Source: JAFDVL01 sp031371805
GTDB taxonomy: Bacteria > Acidobacteriota > Blastocatellia > RBC074
Reading direction: 5' to 3'
Length of the DNA: 28,121 nucleotides
Assembly: GCA_031371805.1 (NCBI GenBank)
Contig: JANMKB010000452.1
Span: 1 to 28,121 of the forward strand
Positions 16,200 through 24,360 of this stretch are shown here, piece after piece. A model generated the notes under the pieces. It worked only from the letters and a program-made list of their open reading frames with translations, made no database searches and had not been told where the DNA came from. Made by a program: the position numbers and the translations under genes. Each line of letters starts with the position of its first letter. The first letter of the stretch is position 1.

Positions 16200-16745
16200 A
16201 TGTCCAAACAAATTCTCGCCTCAACAAAAATATTCTCCGGCGCAGTTTTTTCTGTCACCCGTGACCAGTTGCGCGAAGCCTCCGGGCAGGAAATTACCCG
16301 CGAAGTCGTCAACCACTCTGGTGGCGCAGGTGGCGTGGCCTTGTTCGAGGACGGGCGCATCGCACTGGTGCGACAGTATCGGCATCCGGCCAAAAAAGAT
16401 TTACTGGAAATTCCTGCCGGAAAAATTGATGACGGTGAAGCGCCGGAAACCTGTGCCGCACGTGAAATCGAAGAAGAGCTTGGGTTCCGCGTGGGCAGGC
16501 TGGAAAAACTGGCGGAATTTTATTCGACCCCAGGATTCTGTGAAGAAAAGCTCTATGTTTATTTAGCGACGGAGCTTGTCCCCACACAGCAGAGACTGGA
16601 TCATGATGAAAATGTCGAGCTTGTTTTTGTGACGCTTGATGAAGCTTTGCTGATGATTCGAGGTGGTGAAATCGAAGACGCGAAAACGATTATTGCTTTA
16701 ATGCTGACGAAGCAAAAATTATCCGCCACAGATGTTTATGTTTGA
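16200..16745 (+). CDS. Nudix hydrolase, ADP-ribose pyrophosphatase type
   Basis: The 181-residue protein holds a perfect Nudix box (G-x5-E-x7-REUxEExGU) from G74 to F96: G74, E80, R88-E89, E92-E93 and G95. Upstream GGVALFEDGRIALVRQYRHP and the LEIPAGK lead-in are typical of the ADP-ribose pyrophosphatase (NudF-like) branch. It probably hydrolyses ADP-ribose or related nucleotide sugars to AMP and a sugar phosphate. Substrate preference within the branch cannot be set from sequence alone. The last 14 bases overlap the start of plsC, so translation is coupled. Its place in the two-component cluster does not by itself imply a signalling role. Confidence 0.92.
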   Translation: MSKQILASTKIFSGAVFSVTRDQLREASGQEITREVVNHSGGAGGVALFEDGRIALVRQYRHPAKKDLLEIPAGKIDDGEAPETCAAREIEEELGFRVGRLEKLAEFYSTPGFCEEKLYVYLATELVPTQQRLDHDENVELVFVTLDEALLMIRGGEIEDAKTIIALMLTKQKLSATDVYV

Positions 16746-17505
16746 TATTTTACGTTCCTGCATCATCATCCCATTGATTTACCTGTACACGTTTGTGATG
16801 GGAACGCTGGCTTTAGTGCTGTCATTTTTTGATCATGAGGGCAGGTTGCAACACTGGTGCGCGACCATGTGGTGTCGTCAGATCGCTGTGACCGCCGGAG
16901 CCAAAGTAAAAATTCGCGGGTTGGAAAATTTACCGCAAAATACTGCTGCCGTGTTCATTGCTAATCATGCAAGTTATATGGACATCCCCGCAATCTGGGG
17001 TTATGTGCCAGTTCAGTTTCGCATTATGGCCAAGCGTCCGCTCTTTTATCTGCCCTTTTTGGGCTGGTTTTTGTGGCGGGCTGGTCACATTCCGGTTGAT
17101 CGTGGCAATGCGCGTGCGGCAGTCGCCAATATGAAGCGGGTGGTGGATAAATTACATGCAGGCTGTTCGCTGGTAGTTTACGCCGAAGGCCATCGTTCAC
17201 CGAATGGTGCGTTACAGGATTTCAAAACTGGTGGTTTCAAACTTGCACTGAAAGCCGGAGTCCCGATTGTTCCTATTACCATCATTGGCTCACATCGAAT
17301 TTTGAAAAAGGATTCGCTGGTTTTTCACGCTGGAGAGATTGAAGTCATTATTGATCCGCCGCTGGCAACAACAAATTACAATAATCGCAATTTGTCCGAA
17401 CTGGTTAATCAAACTCACGCTGTCATTGCCCAACGGCTGGCGGAAAAAACATTCGCACGAGCAGAAAATATCGCCAGTCTTGAAATGACAGAAAGCACTA
17501 AATAA
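16732..17505 (+). CDS. plsC: 1-acyl-sn-glycerol-3-phosphate acyltransferase
   Basis: The 257-residue protein has an N-terminal membrane segment (about 7-32) and the PlsC acyltransferase motifs in order: catalytic NH-x4-D (N78, H79, D84), KRPLFYLPFLGW (101-112), PVDRGN (121-126), EGHRSPNG (152-159) and VPIVPITI (177-184). It transfers an acyl chain to lysophosphatidic acid to give phosphatidic acid at the cytoplasmic membrane. Its ATG overlaps the end of the Nudix gene by 14 bases; a second in-frame ATG lies at 16738. The CPBP protease gene follows after 3 bp. Length and motif spacing are normal for the family. Confidence 0.93.
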   Translation: MFMFDILRSCIIIPLIYLYTFVMGTLALVLSFFDHEGRLQHWCATMWCRQIAVTAGAKVKIRGLENLPQNTAAVFIANHASYMDIPAIWGYVPVQFRIMAKRPLFYLPFLGWFLWRAGHIPVDRGNARAAVANMKRVVDKLHAGCSLVVYAEGHRSPNGALQDFKTGGFKLALKAGVPIVPITIIGSHRILKKDSLVFHAGEIEVIIDPPLATTNYNNRNLSELVNQTHAVIAQRLAEKTFARAENIASLEMTESTK

Positions 17506-17508
17506 ATT

Positions 17509-18390
17509 ATGAGCATTGAAAATCCCTTCGATAATTCTCTAAACACGCAACCGCTTTCGCCAAATAATTTTTCCGCAGAAAATAAGCAACCCGGCTGGAG
17601 TACGCCAATCGCCTTTGGCAACTGGTTCGCCAGCGTTATTTTCGCGGTCATTGTTCCAGTCATTCTGATCGCAGTTTACATCCTGCTTTTTGACCGTCCA
17701 ATGTTCGAAGACTTGAAAATGGGTAAAGAGACTCCCACGATGGTGATGGTAGCCTTAATCGGCACCTTTGGCGGACAGCTTCTTTCGTTGCTGACAAGTT
17801 GGGCGATAGTGACTAATCTTGGCAAGGCTTCGTTCAAATCCGCGCTTGGCCTGGATTGGCCCAAATACTTTAATGTTGGTCATGCGATAGTCCTGGCAAT
17901 TGCCATGCTGGGTCTGACGATCCTGATTGAATACTATCTTCCGCATAAAGAAACCAGTCTCGACAAATACATCAAAATGGGTTTGTCTGTGCGCCTGACG
18001 CTGGCTTTACTGGCGACATTTGGAGCGCCAATTGTCGAAGAAATAATTTATCGTGGCGTGCTTTATACCGCGATAGAGAAAAATACAGGCAAGTGGGCGG
18101 CAATTTCTGTGGTTACTTTTCTCTTTTGGGGAGTTCACGTGGCACAGTATTACAATAGCGTTGCCACTCTGGTTGCTGTTTTTGTCCTGAGCTTTGTCTT
18201 AACATATTTACGCGCCTGGACAGGTAAGCTGCTGCCCGGAATCATCGTGCATTTTATCTTTAATGGAGTTCAGGGTTTGGTGATTGTGTTTGCGCCGCAA
18301 AAAGCCCTGTCGCCTGATCCGGCAACTTCACCTGTGCAATCTGCAATTATGCTCGGTAACAGCATCCTGAAGCTTCTTCATTCGCATTAA
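17509..18390 (+). CDS. CPBP family intramembrane metalloprotease
   Basis: The 293-residue protein begins with a polar cytoplasmic stretch (1-38), followed by about seven hydrophobic segments. The CPBP (CAAX protease and bacteriocin-processing, formerly Abi) motifs are present: EEIIYRG with E177, E178 and R182, FWGVH with H210, and HFIFN with H248 and N252. These form the metal and catalytic site of Rce1-like glutamate intramembrane proteases. Bacterial members process peptides or small lipidated or membrane proteins, and the substrate here is unknown. It is the last gene of the 12722-18390 run, starting 3 bp after plsC. A strong hairpin begins right after its stop codon. Confidence 0.9.
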   Translation: MSIENPFDNSLNTQPLSPNNFSAENKQPGWSTPIAFGNWFASVIFAVIVPVILIAVYILLFDRPMFEDLKMGKETPTMVMVALIGTFGGQLLSLLTSWAIVTNLGKASFKSALGLDWPKYFNVGHAIVLAIAMLGLTILIEYYLPHKETSLDKYIKMGLSVRLTLALLATFGAPIVEEIIYRGVLYTAIEKNTGKWAAISVVTFLFWGVHVAQYYNSVATLVAVFVLSFVLTYLRAWTGKLLPGIIVHFIFNGVQGLVIVFAPQKALSPDPATSPVQSAIMLGNSILKLLHSH

Positions 18391-18471
18391 AAAAGATAGC
18401 TGCGAATCACTTACTTAAGTTTACTCAGCCCTTGCGCACTAAGTAAAATAAATGCTTCGCAGCTATCTTTT
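18391..18471. terminator. Bidirectional terminator hairpin between convergent genes
   Basis: A perfect 16-bp inverted repeat (AAAAGATAGCTGCGAA, 18391-18406, and its complement at 18456-18471) encloses a 49-nt loop that holds a smaller TTACTTA/TAAGTAA pair (18411-18417, 18440-18446). The outer ends are A-run then T-run, so a U-tract follows the stem on both strands. It starts at the base after the CPBP stop codon and lies about 30 bp past the end of the minus-strand DUF4177-like gene. Confidence 0.8.
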
Positions 18472-18498
18472 CTTTTCGGGGGATGGTTCAGCCCAACA

Positions 18499-18744
18499 CT
18501 AATCAGTGCCAGGGCGCTTGAATGTATACTTCACATACCTGCTACTGGAAAGTAATTCCTCTCCCTTGTTCGTTTTGTGAACCGTATAGCCATCCACATA
18601 AACGCCGACGAGTTCCCAGCCTTCGCTGCCAATGGTATTGAGACCAGCGTCAACGTTAGCATCAATAAAATCTTCACCTGTCACCTTTGCGCCAATCTTT
18701 CTCACCTCGCCCCAATCAACAGTTCGATATTGCCATTTTGTCAT
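18499..18744 (-). CDS. DUF4177-like small protein
   Basis: The 81-residue protein opens WQYRTVDW, has the core LNTIGSEGWELVGVY (residues about 35-49) and ends in the strand YVKYTFKR. This is the pattern of DUF4177, small cytoplasmic alpha/beta proteins of unknown function. AAAGGA lies about 7 bases before its ATG on the minus strand, supporting expression. It is downstream of accD on the same strand but separated by 330 bp, so it may have its own promoter. I cannot assign a biochemical role. Confidence 0.75.
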   Translation of the reverse strand: MTKWQYRTVDWGEVRKIGAKVTGEDFIDANVDAGLNTIGSEGWELVGVYVDGYTVHKTNKGEELLSSSRYVKYTFKRPGTD

Positions 18745-19074
18745 AAGTAAGTCCTTTAACAGTATAGTGAATACCTTCGTTTTTTTGTGAGTAAAGCATC
18801 CATCGTCGAAACGCGAGAGGGGGAAAAGCAGGGGGAGTAACTCGCAAATATAATTAAGTACTTAATGGAATGCTACATTTTTTCTAAACCATTTTTCAGC
18901 AAAAACTCTGCTCTGAAAAATGGAAGTTAATAGAGATTGTTAATTTCCGCTGCAATATTTATACACATATTTTTTCCCCGGCTCAAGTGAAAGGATCGAG
19001 AAGTGTCTTAAACAATACTAATTATCACAAATTTTTCTGCGCAGTTTTTTTCGCCACTCAATCCATCTCTATTC
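18745..19074. other. 330-bp gap with palindromes between accD and the DUF4177-like gene
   Basis: No ORF of note. A perfect 14-bp palindrome, ATTAAGTACTTAAT, lies at 18853-18866. An 11-bp inverted repeat (CCATTTTTCAG, 18889-18899, with 18913-18923) has a 13-nt loop. Neither has a T-run on the minus strand that would make it an ordinary accD terminator. The first could be a protein-binding site controlling the DUF4177-like gene. The region is AT-rich and has no assignable promoter by eye. Confidence 0.4.
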
Positions 19075-19938
19075 CTATCCCGCAGGCCCGGTGAAAGTAA
19101 AAATATCCGCCAAAAAAGCCCGCAAATCGTGGCGTGCGACAACCGCGTCCAGCATTCCATGTTCCAGCAAAAACTCTGAGCGTTGAAAACCTTTGGGCAG
19201 TTTTTGGCGAATGGTTTGTTCGATCACACGTGCACCCGCAAAACCGATTAAAGCGCCTGGTTCAGCAATATTCAAATCACCGAGCATCGCAAAGCTGGCT
19301 GTCACTCCACCCGTGGTGGGATTCGTCAATAATGAAACGTAAGGCAGTTTAGCTTCATGAAGAATAGCCAGCGCCGCCGAGATTTTTGCCATTTGCATCA
19401 GTGATAACGCGCCTTCCTGCATCCGTGCACCACCGGAGCATGAAGCAATCACTAACGGCATTCTTTTTTTCAAACAATGCTCAATGGCCAGCGTCAGTTT
19501 TTCCCCTACGACCGACCCCATGCTTCCGCCCATAAAAGCAAATTCCATCGCCGCAATTACCAGCGGGCGCTCATGCAATTTTCCTGTCCCGACAATTACT
19601 GCGTCCAGCAATCCGGTGGCCTTTTGCGCTTTTCTAAGCCGTTCGGTGTAAGGCACACTGTCAACAAATCCCAGGGCATCTACCGGCGCCAGATGATTAA
19701 ATAATTCGTCATACGCGCCATCATCAAACAGCATTGCCAGACGGTCTTTCGCGCTGAGGCGAAAATGAAACTGGCACTTGGGGCAAACCTGTGAATTTTC
19801 TTTTAAATCTTTGCGATAAATAGTCGTGCCACAATCAGGATTTTCGCATTTGACGAAAATCCCTTCGGTTTTTACCGTGCGTTCATCGGAGGGAGTGAGT
19901 TCCGCAATTTTATCGTCCTGCCGCTTAAACCAAGCCAT
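19075..19938 (-). CDS. accD: Acetyl-CoA carboxylase carboxyltransferase subunit beta
   Basis: The 287-residue protein matches AccD in length and order. An N-terminal zinc ribbon (C31, C36, C52, C55) is followed by a crotonase-fold carboxyltransferase domain with FMGGSMGSVVGEK, SCSGGARMQEG and TNPTTGGVTASFAMLGD. AccD pairs with AccA to move the carboxyl group from biotin on BCCP to acetyl-CoA, giving malonyl-CoA for fatty-acid synthesis. The first zinc pair is C-x4-C rather than the usual C-x2-C, a small variation. accA is not in the window. It follows the dehydratase gene on the same strand after a 95-bp gap. Its ribosome site is weak (AAGAAGA). Confidence 0.96.
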   Translation of the reverse strand: MAWFKRQDDKIAELTPSDERTVKTEGIFVKCENPDCGTTIYRKDLKENSQVCPKCQFHFRLSAKDRLAMLFDDGAYDELFNHLAPVDALGFVDSVPYTERLRKAQKATGLLDAVIVGTGKLHERPLVIAAMEFAFMGGSMGSVVGEKLTLAIEHCLKKRMPLVIASCSGGARMQEGALSLMQMAKISAALAILHEAKLPYVSLLTNPTTGGVTASFAMLGDLNIAEPGALIGFAGARVIEQTIRQKLPKGFQRSEFLLEHGMLDAVVARHDLRAFLADIFTFTGPAG

Positions 19939-20033
19939 AATTTTATCTTCTTTTTTTATTTTGTAACCGCGCTGGCGGGAATTGTGACAGCAAGCATTTC
20001 ATCGGTCAAATCTGACCAGTAATACCTGATAGA

Positions 20034-20984
20034 TTACCTGATATACCTGGCGAGTTGACTCAAATCAACATTGCCGCCCGACAGCGTCACGCCGACACGT
20101 TTTCCGGCAAAATCCAGCTTGCGATGCCGCACTGCCGCCGCTGCCGCTGCGCCCGATGGCTCGACCAGAACTTTCATCCGTTCCAGAATAAATTTGAGCG
20201 TCTCAATCATTTCCTCATCTGTGACCAGCAAAATATCTTCCACTAGCTTCTGGATAATAGGAAAAGTCAATTTTCCCGGCGAAGATTGCTGCAAGCCATC
20301 AGCGATTGTCTGCGGAACCGGAATTTCAACGCGCTCGCCTTTTCTGAAAGATTGCCAGGTATCGTTACCAGCTTCCGGCTCAACGCCAAAGACGCGAATG
20401 GACGGACGCAGATGTTTAGCCGCTGTTGCGCAACCTGCCAGCAGGCCACAACCACTGGAACAAACGACCAGAAAATCCAGGTCTGGCACGTCTTCCATCA
20501 ATTCCAGCGCCGCCGTTCCCTGCCCGGCCATCACCAGATAATCGTCAAAGGGGGGCACTAAAGTCATACCCCGTTCACGGCAATTTTTTTCGCCCACTGC
20601 TTCACGTGATTCATTGTAACGATCATAAAAAATCACCTCCGCACCGTAACCACGTGTGGCGGTGACCTTTATTCCCGGCGCATCCGATGGCATTACGATG
20701 ACACAGGGAATGTCAAAAAGCTGGGCGGACAAGGCCACCGCCTGCGCGTGGTTGCCGGATGAATACGCCAGAATCCCATGTTTTCTCTCTTCTTCGCTTA
20801 ATGTCGAAATTTTGTTATAGGCGCCACGAAATTTGAAGGCTCCGACGCGTTGCAAATTTTCGGCTTTAAAGAAAACTTCGCAGCCAGCCTGGTCATTAAA
20901 TTGGTGCGAAGTCAAAACGGGGGTGCGATGTGCAACCCCGCGTAATCGTTCCTGGGCCTGGAGAATGTCGTCAAAAGTAAGCAT
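20034..20984 (-). CDS. PLP-dependent threonine/serine dehydratase-like enzyme
   Basis: From the ATG at 20984 the protein has 316 residues and matches short (no ACT domain) threonine dehydratase or serine racemase-like fold-II PLP enzymes. The PLP lysine is K51 in GAFKFRGA, the substrate loop is SSGNHAQ (75-81), and the C-terminal PLP contact region is VTLSGGN. The usual GGGGL phosphate loop reads SGCGL (177-181), so cofactor anchoring differs slightly. Likely reactions are deamination of L-threonine or L-serine to 2-oxo acids; racemase or hydroxyaspartate dehydratase activity cannot be excluded. The frame is open to a TTG at 21029, but MLTFDDILQA is the usual family start. Neither start has a clear ribosome site. 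Confidence 0.85.
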   Translation of the reverse strand: MLTFDDILQAQERLRGVAHRTPVLTSHQFNDQAGCEVFFKAENLQRVGAFKFRGAYNKISTLSEEERKHGILAYSSGNHAQAVALSAQLFDIPCVIVMPSDAPGIKVTATRGYGAEVIFYDRYNESREAVGEKNCRERGMTLVPPFDDYLVMAGQGTAALELMEDVPDLDFLVVCSSGCGLLAGCATAAKHLRPSIRVFGVEPEAGNDTWQSFRKGERVEIPVPQTIADGLQQSSPGKLTFPIIQKLVEDILLVTDEEMIETLKFILERMKVLVEPSGAAAAAAVRHRKLDFAGKRVGVTLSGGNVDLSQLARYIR

Positions 20985-21066
20985 AGATTTTCGGTGCAGA
21001 GCAGATTTCCGTAATTGAAATATTGACAATAGATTTCATAAATCGGTCTGGATTGCAGATTTTACT

Positions 21067-21096
21067 TTGTGATCTTAGCACTAAGTTGTGTAAAAT
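21067..21096 (+). promoter_or_regulatory. Candidate promoter with internal inverted repeat for the STAS gene
   Basis: TTGTGA (21067-21072) and TAAAAT (21091-21096) are spaced by 18 bp, a fair sigma-70-type promoter about 60 bp before the STAS start. The spacer holds CTTAG-CA-CTAAG (21074-21085), a short inverted repeat that could be an operator. Assigned by eye only. Confidence 0.4.
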
Positions 21097-21158
21097 GCCT
21101 GTGGTTGCACGCAGCGACTCGTTCCTGATTTCAATCACCTTCTATTCAAACTACTACT

Positions 21159-21560
21159 ATGTTAACGATAGGAATACACTATCTGGGGGACATCGCCTCA
21201 GTTGACGTTCGAGGAAAATTCATCAAAGGGCAGGGCGGTTTTCAATTGCAAATGCTCGTTGATAAAATCCTCACCGCCGGAACCAACCAAATATTGCTCA
21301 ACCTGACGGAAGTCCCGATGGTTGACAGCATGGGCATTGGCGAAATTGTCCGTGCGTTTACCAAAGTGCAGGACGCTGGCGGCTTGCTCAAACTAGTGGG
21401 ATTAACCGAAAGGGTTTACGGCGCACTGCAAATTACGCGGCTCCTCAGTCTGATCGAAAATTTCAAAACTGAGGAAGAAGCGTTCGCCAGTTTCCAAAAA
21501 AAGAATGGCAAACCAGCAAAACCACGAAGCAAAAAAAAGAAAACCGAAGCACTGGAATAA
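21159..21560 (+). CDS. STAS domain protein (anti-sigma factor antagonist type)
   Basis: The 133-residue protein has a STAS domain (about 1-108) with strand VRGKF, LLNLTEVPMVDSMGIGEIV and the conserved phosphorylatable serine at S57 in VDSMG. In SpoIIAA/RsbV-type proteins this serine is phosphorylated by a serine kinase anti-sigma factor, and the free form releases the sigma factor. The C-terminal 25 residues form a Lys/Arg-rich tail (KPRSKKKK) not usual for the family, possibly for nucleic acid or membrane contact. No anti-sigma kinase or PP2C phosphatase is encoded nearby. The ATG has no obvious ribosome site; a candidate promoter lies at 21067-21096. Confidence 0.88.
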   Translation: MLTIGIHYLGDIASVDVRGKFIKGQGGFQLQMLVDKILTAGTNQILLNLTEVPMVDSMGIGEIVRAFTKVQDAGGLLKLVGLTERVYGALQITRLLSLIENFKTEEEAFASFQKKNGKPAKPRSKKKKTEALE

Positions 21561-21570
21561 TTAATCGAAA

Positions 21571-21616
21571 AATCGGGGAACAATTTTCCTGATAATTATT
21601 TTGCGTGTCCCCGATT
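21571..21616 (+). terminator. Inverted repeat after the STAS gene
   Basis: AATCGGGGA (21571-21579) and TCCCCGATT (21608-21616) form a perfect 9-bp stem with a 28-nt AT-rich loop, 11 bp past the STAS stop codon. The following bases are AT-rich but lack a pure T-run. It is a plausible terminator separating the gene from the M16 pair. Confidence 0.45.
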
Positions 21617-21753
21617 CATAATTTCCCAGCCCTGCGATGATGATCGATTCCAGAACCATTTGCCAATGCATGGTTGCAGGTTTCCCTTCAGCCAATTGAT
21701 CTAAATCACTTTGCCCTGTAAATTAAAGTTTTATCACCTAAAGGCTTAATTTA

Positions 21754-23028
21754 ATGTTTACAAAAATTACTGAATACGAAGGCGTGACCGAATACAAACT
21801 TAATTCCAATCACCTCAAGGTTTTGGTCGTGCCGCGCCGTGCTGCGCCCGTCGTCGCTTTTATGGTCGTCTATCGCGTTGGCTCGCGCAATGAAGCGGTT
21901 GGGCATACGGGTTCGACGCATCTGCTGGAGCATCTGATGTTCAAGGGGACGCCGACTTATAACAAAACGCAGGGCACGCAAATCGCGGCAGTCTTGCAAA
22001 AACAAGGCGCAGTTTTCAATGCTGACACCTGGTTTGATCGCACGCGCTATTACGAGATGCTGCCCTCCGATCAGCTTGAACTGGCGATTCATCTGGAAGC
22101 TGACCGCATGCGAAATTCGCTCATTACCGACGAAGATCGTCAGTCAGAAATGACCGTTGTGCGCAACGAATTAGAACGCGGCGAAAACGATCCCGCCGGG
22201 ATTTTGGATGAGCGCGTTTGGGCGGCGGCCTTTCGTGAGCATCCCTATCACCATCCGACGATTGGCTGGCGTACTGATGTCGAGGGCGTTCCAACGTCAC
22301 AACTCAAAGAGTTTTACGACGTTTATTATCATCCGAACAATGCAACGGCGATTGTCGTAGGCGATTTCGATGAACAAACGGCACTGGATTTAATTGCCAA
22401 ACATTTCAATTCGATTCCGTTGCCTGCCCATCAGATTCCGCCGATGTATACGGTCGAGCCGCCGCAGGAAGGCGAAAATCGTTTTGTGCTGCGTCGTTCA
22501 GGACAGCTTGGCGTAGTTCAAATGGCCTGGCGCACACCTGAAGGGACGCATCCTGACACGGCTGTTTTGTCGGTGCTGGATCACGTCTTATCGGCTGGCG
22601 TAACTTCGCGGCTCTATCAGGCGCTGGTCGAAACACAAATTGCCATCGGCGCAACCACACATGCCTATTCATTGCTTGATCCGGGCTTATTCACTTTATC
22701 AATTACCCTGCGCCCGGACGTTAAGCACGAAGATGCGGAACAAATCGCGCTCGCCGAAATCGAAAAATTAAAGACTGATTTAGTAACCGAAGCCGAGTTA
22801 CGCAAAGCCCAAAACATCATCACTACTCACTTGATTTATTTACGCGATAGCCCGTTTGGCGTGGTCAGCGCGTTAGGCGAAGCAGAAGGAATGGCAGACT
22901 GGAAAGATTACGTGGACTTTCCAACCAAAGTCTTAGCCGTGACTGCCGAAGACATCAAGCGCGTCGTGAATACTTATTTTCTCGCCGATGCCCGCACGGT
23001 CGGTTACTTTGTCCCCAAAGAAAGTTAA
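21754..23028 (+). CDS. M16 zinc peptidase, catalytic subunit (cytoplasmic form)
   Basis: The 424-residue protein carries the inverted zinc motif HLLEH (H56, E59, H60), with the expected third ligand in VVRNELERGE. FKGTPTYNK and LSAGVTSRLYQAL are typical of the family. There is no signal peptide: the N-terminus runs straight into the M16 fold (MFTKITEYEGVTEYKL), so unlike the 617-2038 protein it is predicted to stay in the cytoplasm. AAAGG (21740-21744) is well placed before ATG 21754. It is paired with the next gene, an M16 homologue without the zinc motif, 54 bp downstream. It may degrade or process peptides; the substrate is unknown. Confidence 0.93.
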   Translation: MFTKITEYEGVTEYKLNSNHLKVLVVPRRAAPVVAFMVVYRVGSRNEAVGHTGSTHLLEHLMFKGTPTYNKTQGTQIAAVLQKQGAVFNADTWFDRTRYYEMLPSDQLELAIHLEADRMRNSLITDEDRQSEMTVVRNELERGENDPAGILDERVWAAAFREHPYHHPTIGWRTDVEGVPTSQLKEFYDVYYHPNNATAIVVGDFDEQTALDLIAKHFNSIPLPAHQIPPMYTVEPPQEGENRFVLRRSGQLGVVQMAWRTPEGTHPDTAVLSVLDHVLSAGVTSRLYQALVETQIAIGATTHAYSLLDPGLFTLSITLRPDVKHEDAEQIALAEIEKLKTDLVTEAELRKAQNIITTHLIYLRDSPFGVVSALGEAEGMADWKDYVDFPTKVLAVTAEDIKRVVNTYFLADARTVGYFVPKES

Positions 23029-23038
23029 AAAATTAAAC

Positions 23039-23070
23039 AGCTCAGACCTTTTGTCTTTTGAGCTATTTTC
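23039..23070 (+). other. Imperfect hairpin between the two M16 genes
   Basis: AGCTCA-GAC (from 23039) can pair with GTC...TGAGCT across a short T-rich loop and is followed by ATTTTC. It looks like a weak terminator or attenuator inside the gene pair and could lower expression of the second subunit. By-eye assignment only. Confidence 0.3.
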
Positions 23071-23082
23071 ATCTCTCACCCT

Positions 23083-24360
23083 ATGACGAAATCATTTGCT
23101 ACTCGCACTTCACGCGAAGTGTTATCCAATGGAATTAAACTGCTCGTGCTGGAAAATCACGCGAATCCGACGGTCTCGGTTTCAGGCTATTTATTCGGTG
23201 GATCGTATTTCAGCCCCGTCGGAAAATATGCCACCGCTCGCATCACTGCCGACATGCTGAATAAAGGAACGACCAAACGCAACAAGCTGGAAATTGCTGA
23301 AGCTTTGGAATCAGTGGGAGTCGGCGTCAATGTTTCGAGCAATACCTTCACCATCTCGCTCAGCGCACAATCACTGAGTCGTGATTTTCCCATGGCGATG
23401 GAAACTCTGGCCGAAGAATTGCGCGAGCCAACTTTCCCTGCCGACGAACTCGAAAAACTAAAACAGCGCAACATTGCTTCGATCAAACGTTCGCAGGACG
23501 ATACGGATCGTCGCGCCATGGAGCGGTTCACGCAACTGGTTTTTGCGGAGGCCAATCCTTTTCACAGTTTCCCGGCGGAGCGTCGCATCAGCGAACTTGA
23601 AACTATTACCGCCGATGATTTACGCAGTTTTTATGCCAGTCATTACGGCTCAGCTTCAATGATTTTAGCGGTTGTCGGCGATGTCACGCCGGAGCAGGTC
23701 AGTAAATTAATGCAGGATAATTTTGGTGACTGGATTGGTCAGGCCGCACCGGAAATCAGTTTGCCGGAAACGCAATTGCAGGTTGCCCCACAGCGCGAAA
23801 CCGTGTTTTTGAAAGACAAAGCCAGCATTGACGTAGTGATGGGACATGCTTCCAGATTGCGGCGGATGAACCCCGATTATTTAGCTGCCGTTGTCGCCAA
23901 TCGTGCGCTTGGACAATCCACCCTTTCATCACGCCTCGGCTTAAAAGTCCGTGACGAAATGGGGCTGACTTACGGCATTAATTCGTTTTTCTCTGATTCA
24001 GGCTTAGGTGATGGGCCTTACCTGATTACGGTTTCTGTTGCACCGGAAAATGCTGAACTGGCAATCAGTACGACGAAAGAAATTGTCGAAGATTATCTGG
24101 TCACAGGCATCACCGAACAGGAAATTGCCGATGAACAGTCGTCAATGATAGGCGGTTATAAAGTCGGTCTGGCGACCAATGCAGGTATTGCCGGACAGCT
24201 TGCAAATACTGAAATTTACGGCCTCGGAGTCAATTATCTGGACGAATTTCCCGAACACATTAAAGCGTTAAATAAAGCGCAAATTGACGCCACAATTCGT
24301 AAATATATTCACCCGGAAGTGATGACGACAGTGCTGGCAGGAACGATTGAAAAAGGATGA
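23083..24360 (+). CDS. M16 peptidase-like partner subunit (cytoplasmic form)
   Basis: The 425-residue protein has the M16 two-half fold. The zinc motif positions are R53, A56 and D57, so it is not a zinc enzyme. The substrate-binding segment VRDEMGLTYG with its Arg and Tyr is retained in the C-terminal half. It has no signal peptide, matching its upstream neighbour, so the two probably form a cytoplasmic heterodimer. It repeats the design of the 617-3520 pair. The gap to the upstream gene (54 bp) holds a weak hairpin and there is no clear ribosome site before ATG 23083. The last codons overlap a heptad-repeat element. Confidence 0.9.
   Translation: MTKSFATRTSREVLSNGIKLLVLENHANPTVSVSGYLFGGSYFSPVGKYATARITADMLNKGTTKRNKLEIAEALESVGVGVNVSSNTFTISLSAQSLSRDFPMAMETLAEELREPTFPADELEKLKQRNIASIKRSQDDTDRRAMERFTQLVFAEANPFHSFPAERRISELETITADDLRSFYASHYGSASMILAVVGDVTPEQVSKLMQDNFGDWIGQAAPEISLPETQLQVAPQRETVFLKDKASIDVVMGHASRLRRMNPDYLAAVVANRALGQSTLSSRLGLKVRDEMGLTYGINSFFSDSGLGDGPYLITVSVAPENAELAISTTKEIVEDYLVTGITEQEIADEQSSMIGGYKVGLATNAGIAGQLANTEIYGLGVNYLDEFPEHIKALNKAQIDATIRKYIHPEVMTTVLAGTIEKG

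Noticed and set aside
20071..20541. 156-residue plus-strand ORF opposite the dehydratase
   Set aside because: It is the antisense shadow of a well-conserved PLP enzyme and has no recognisable motifs.
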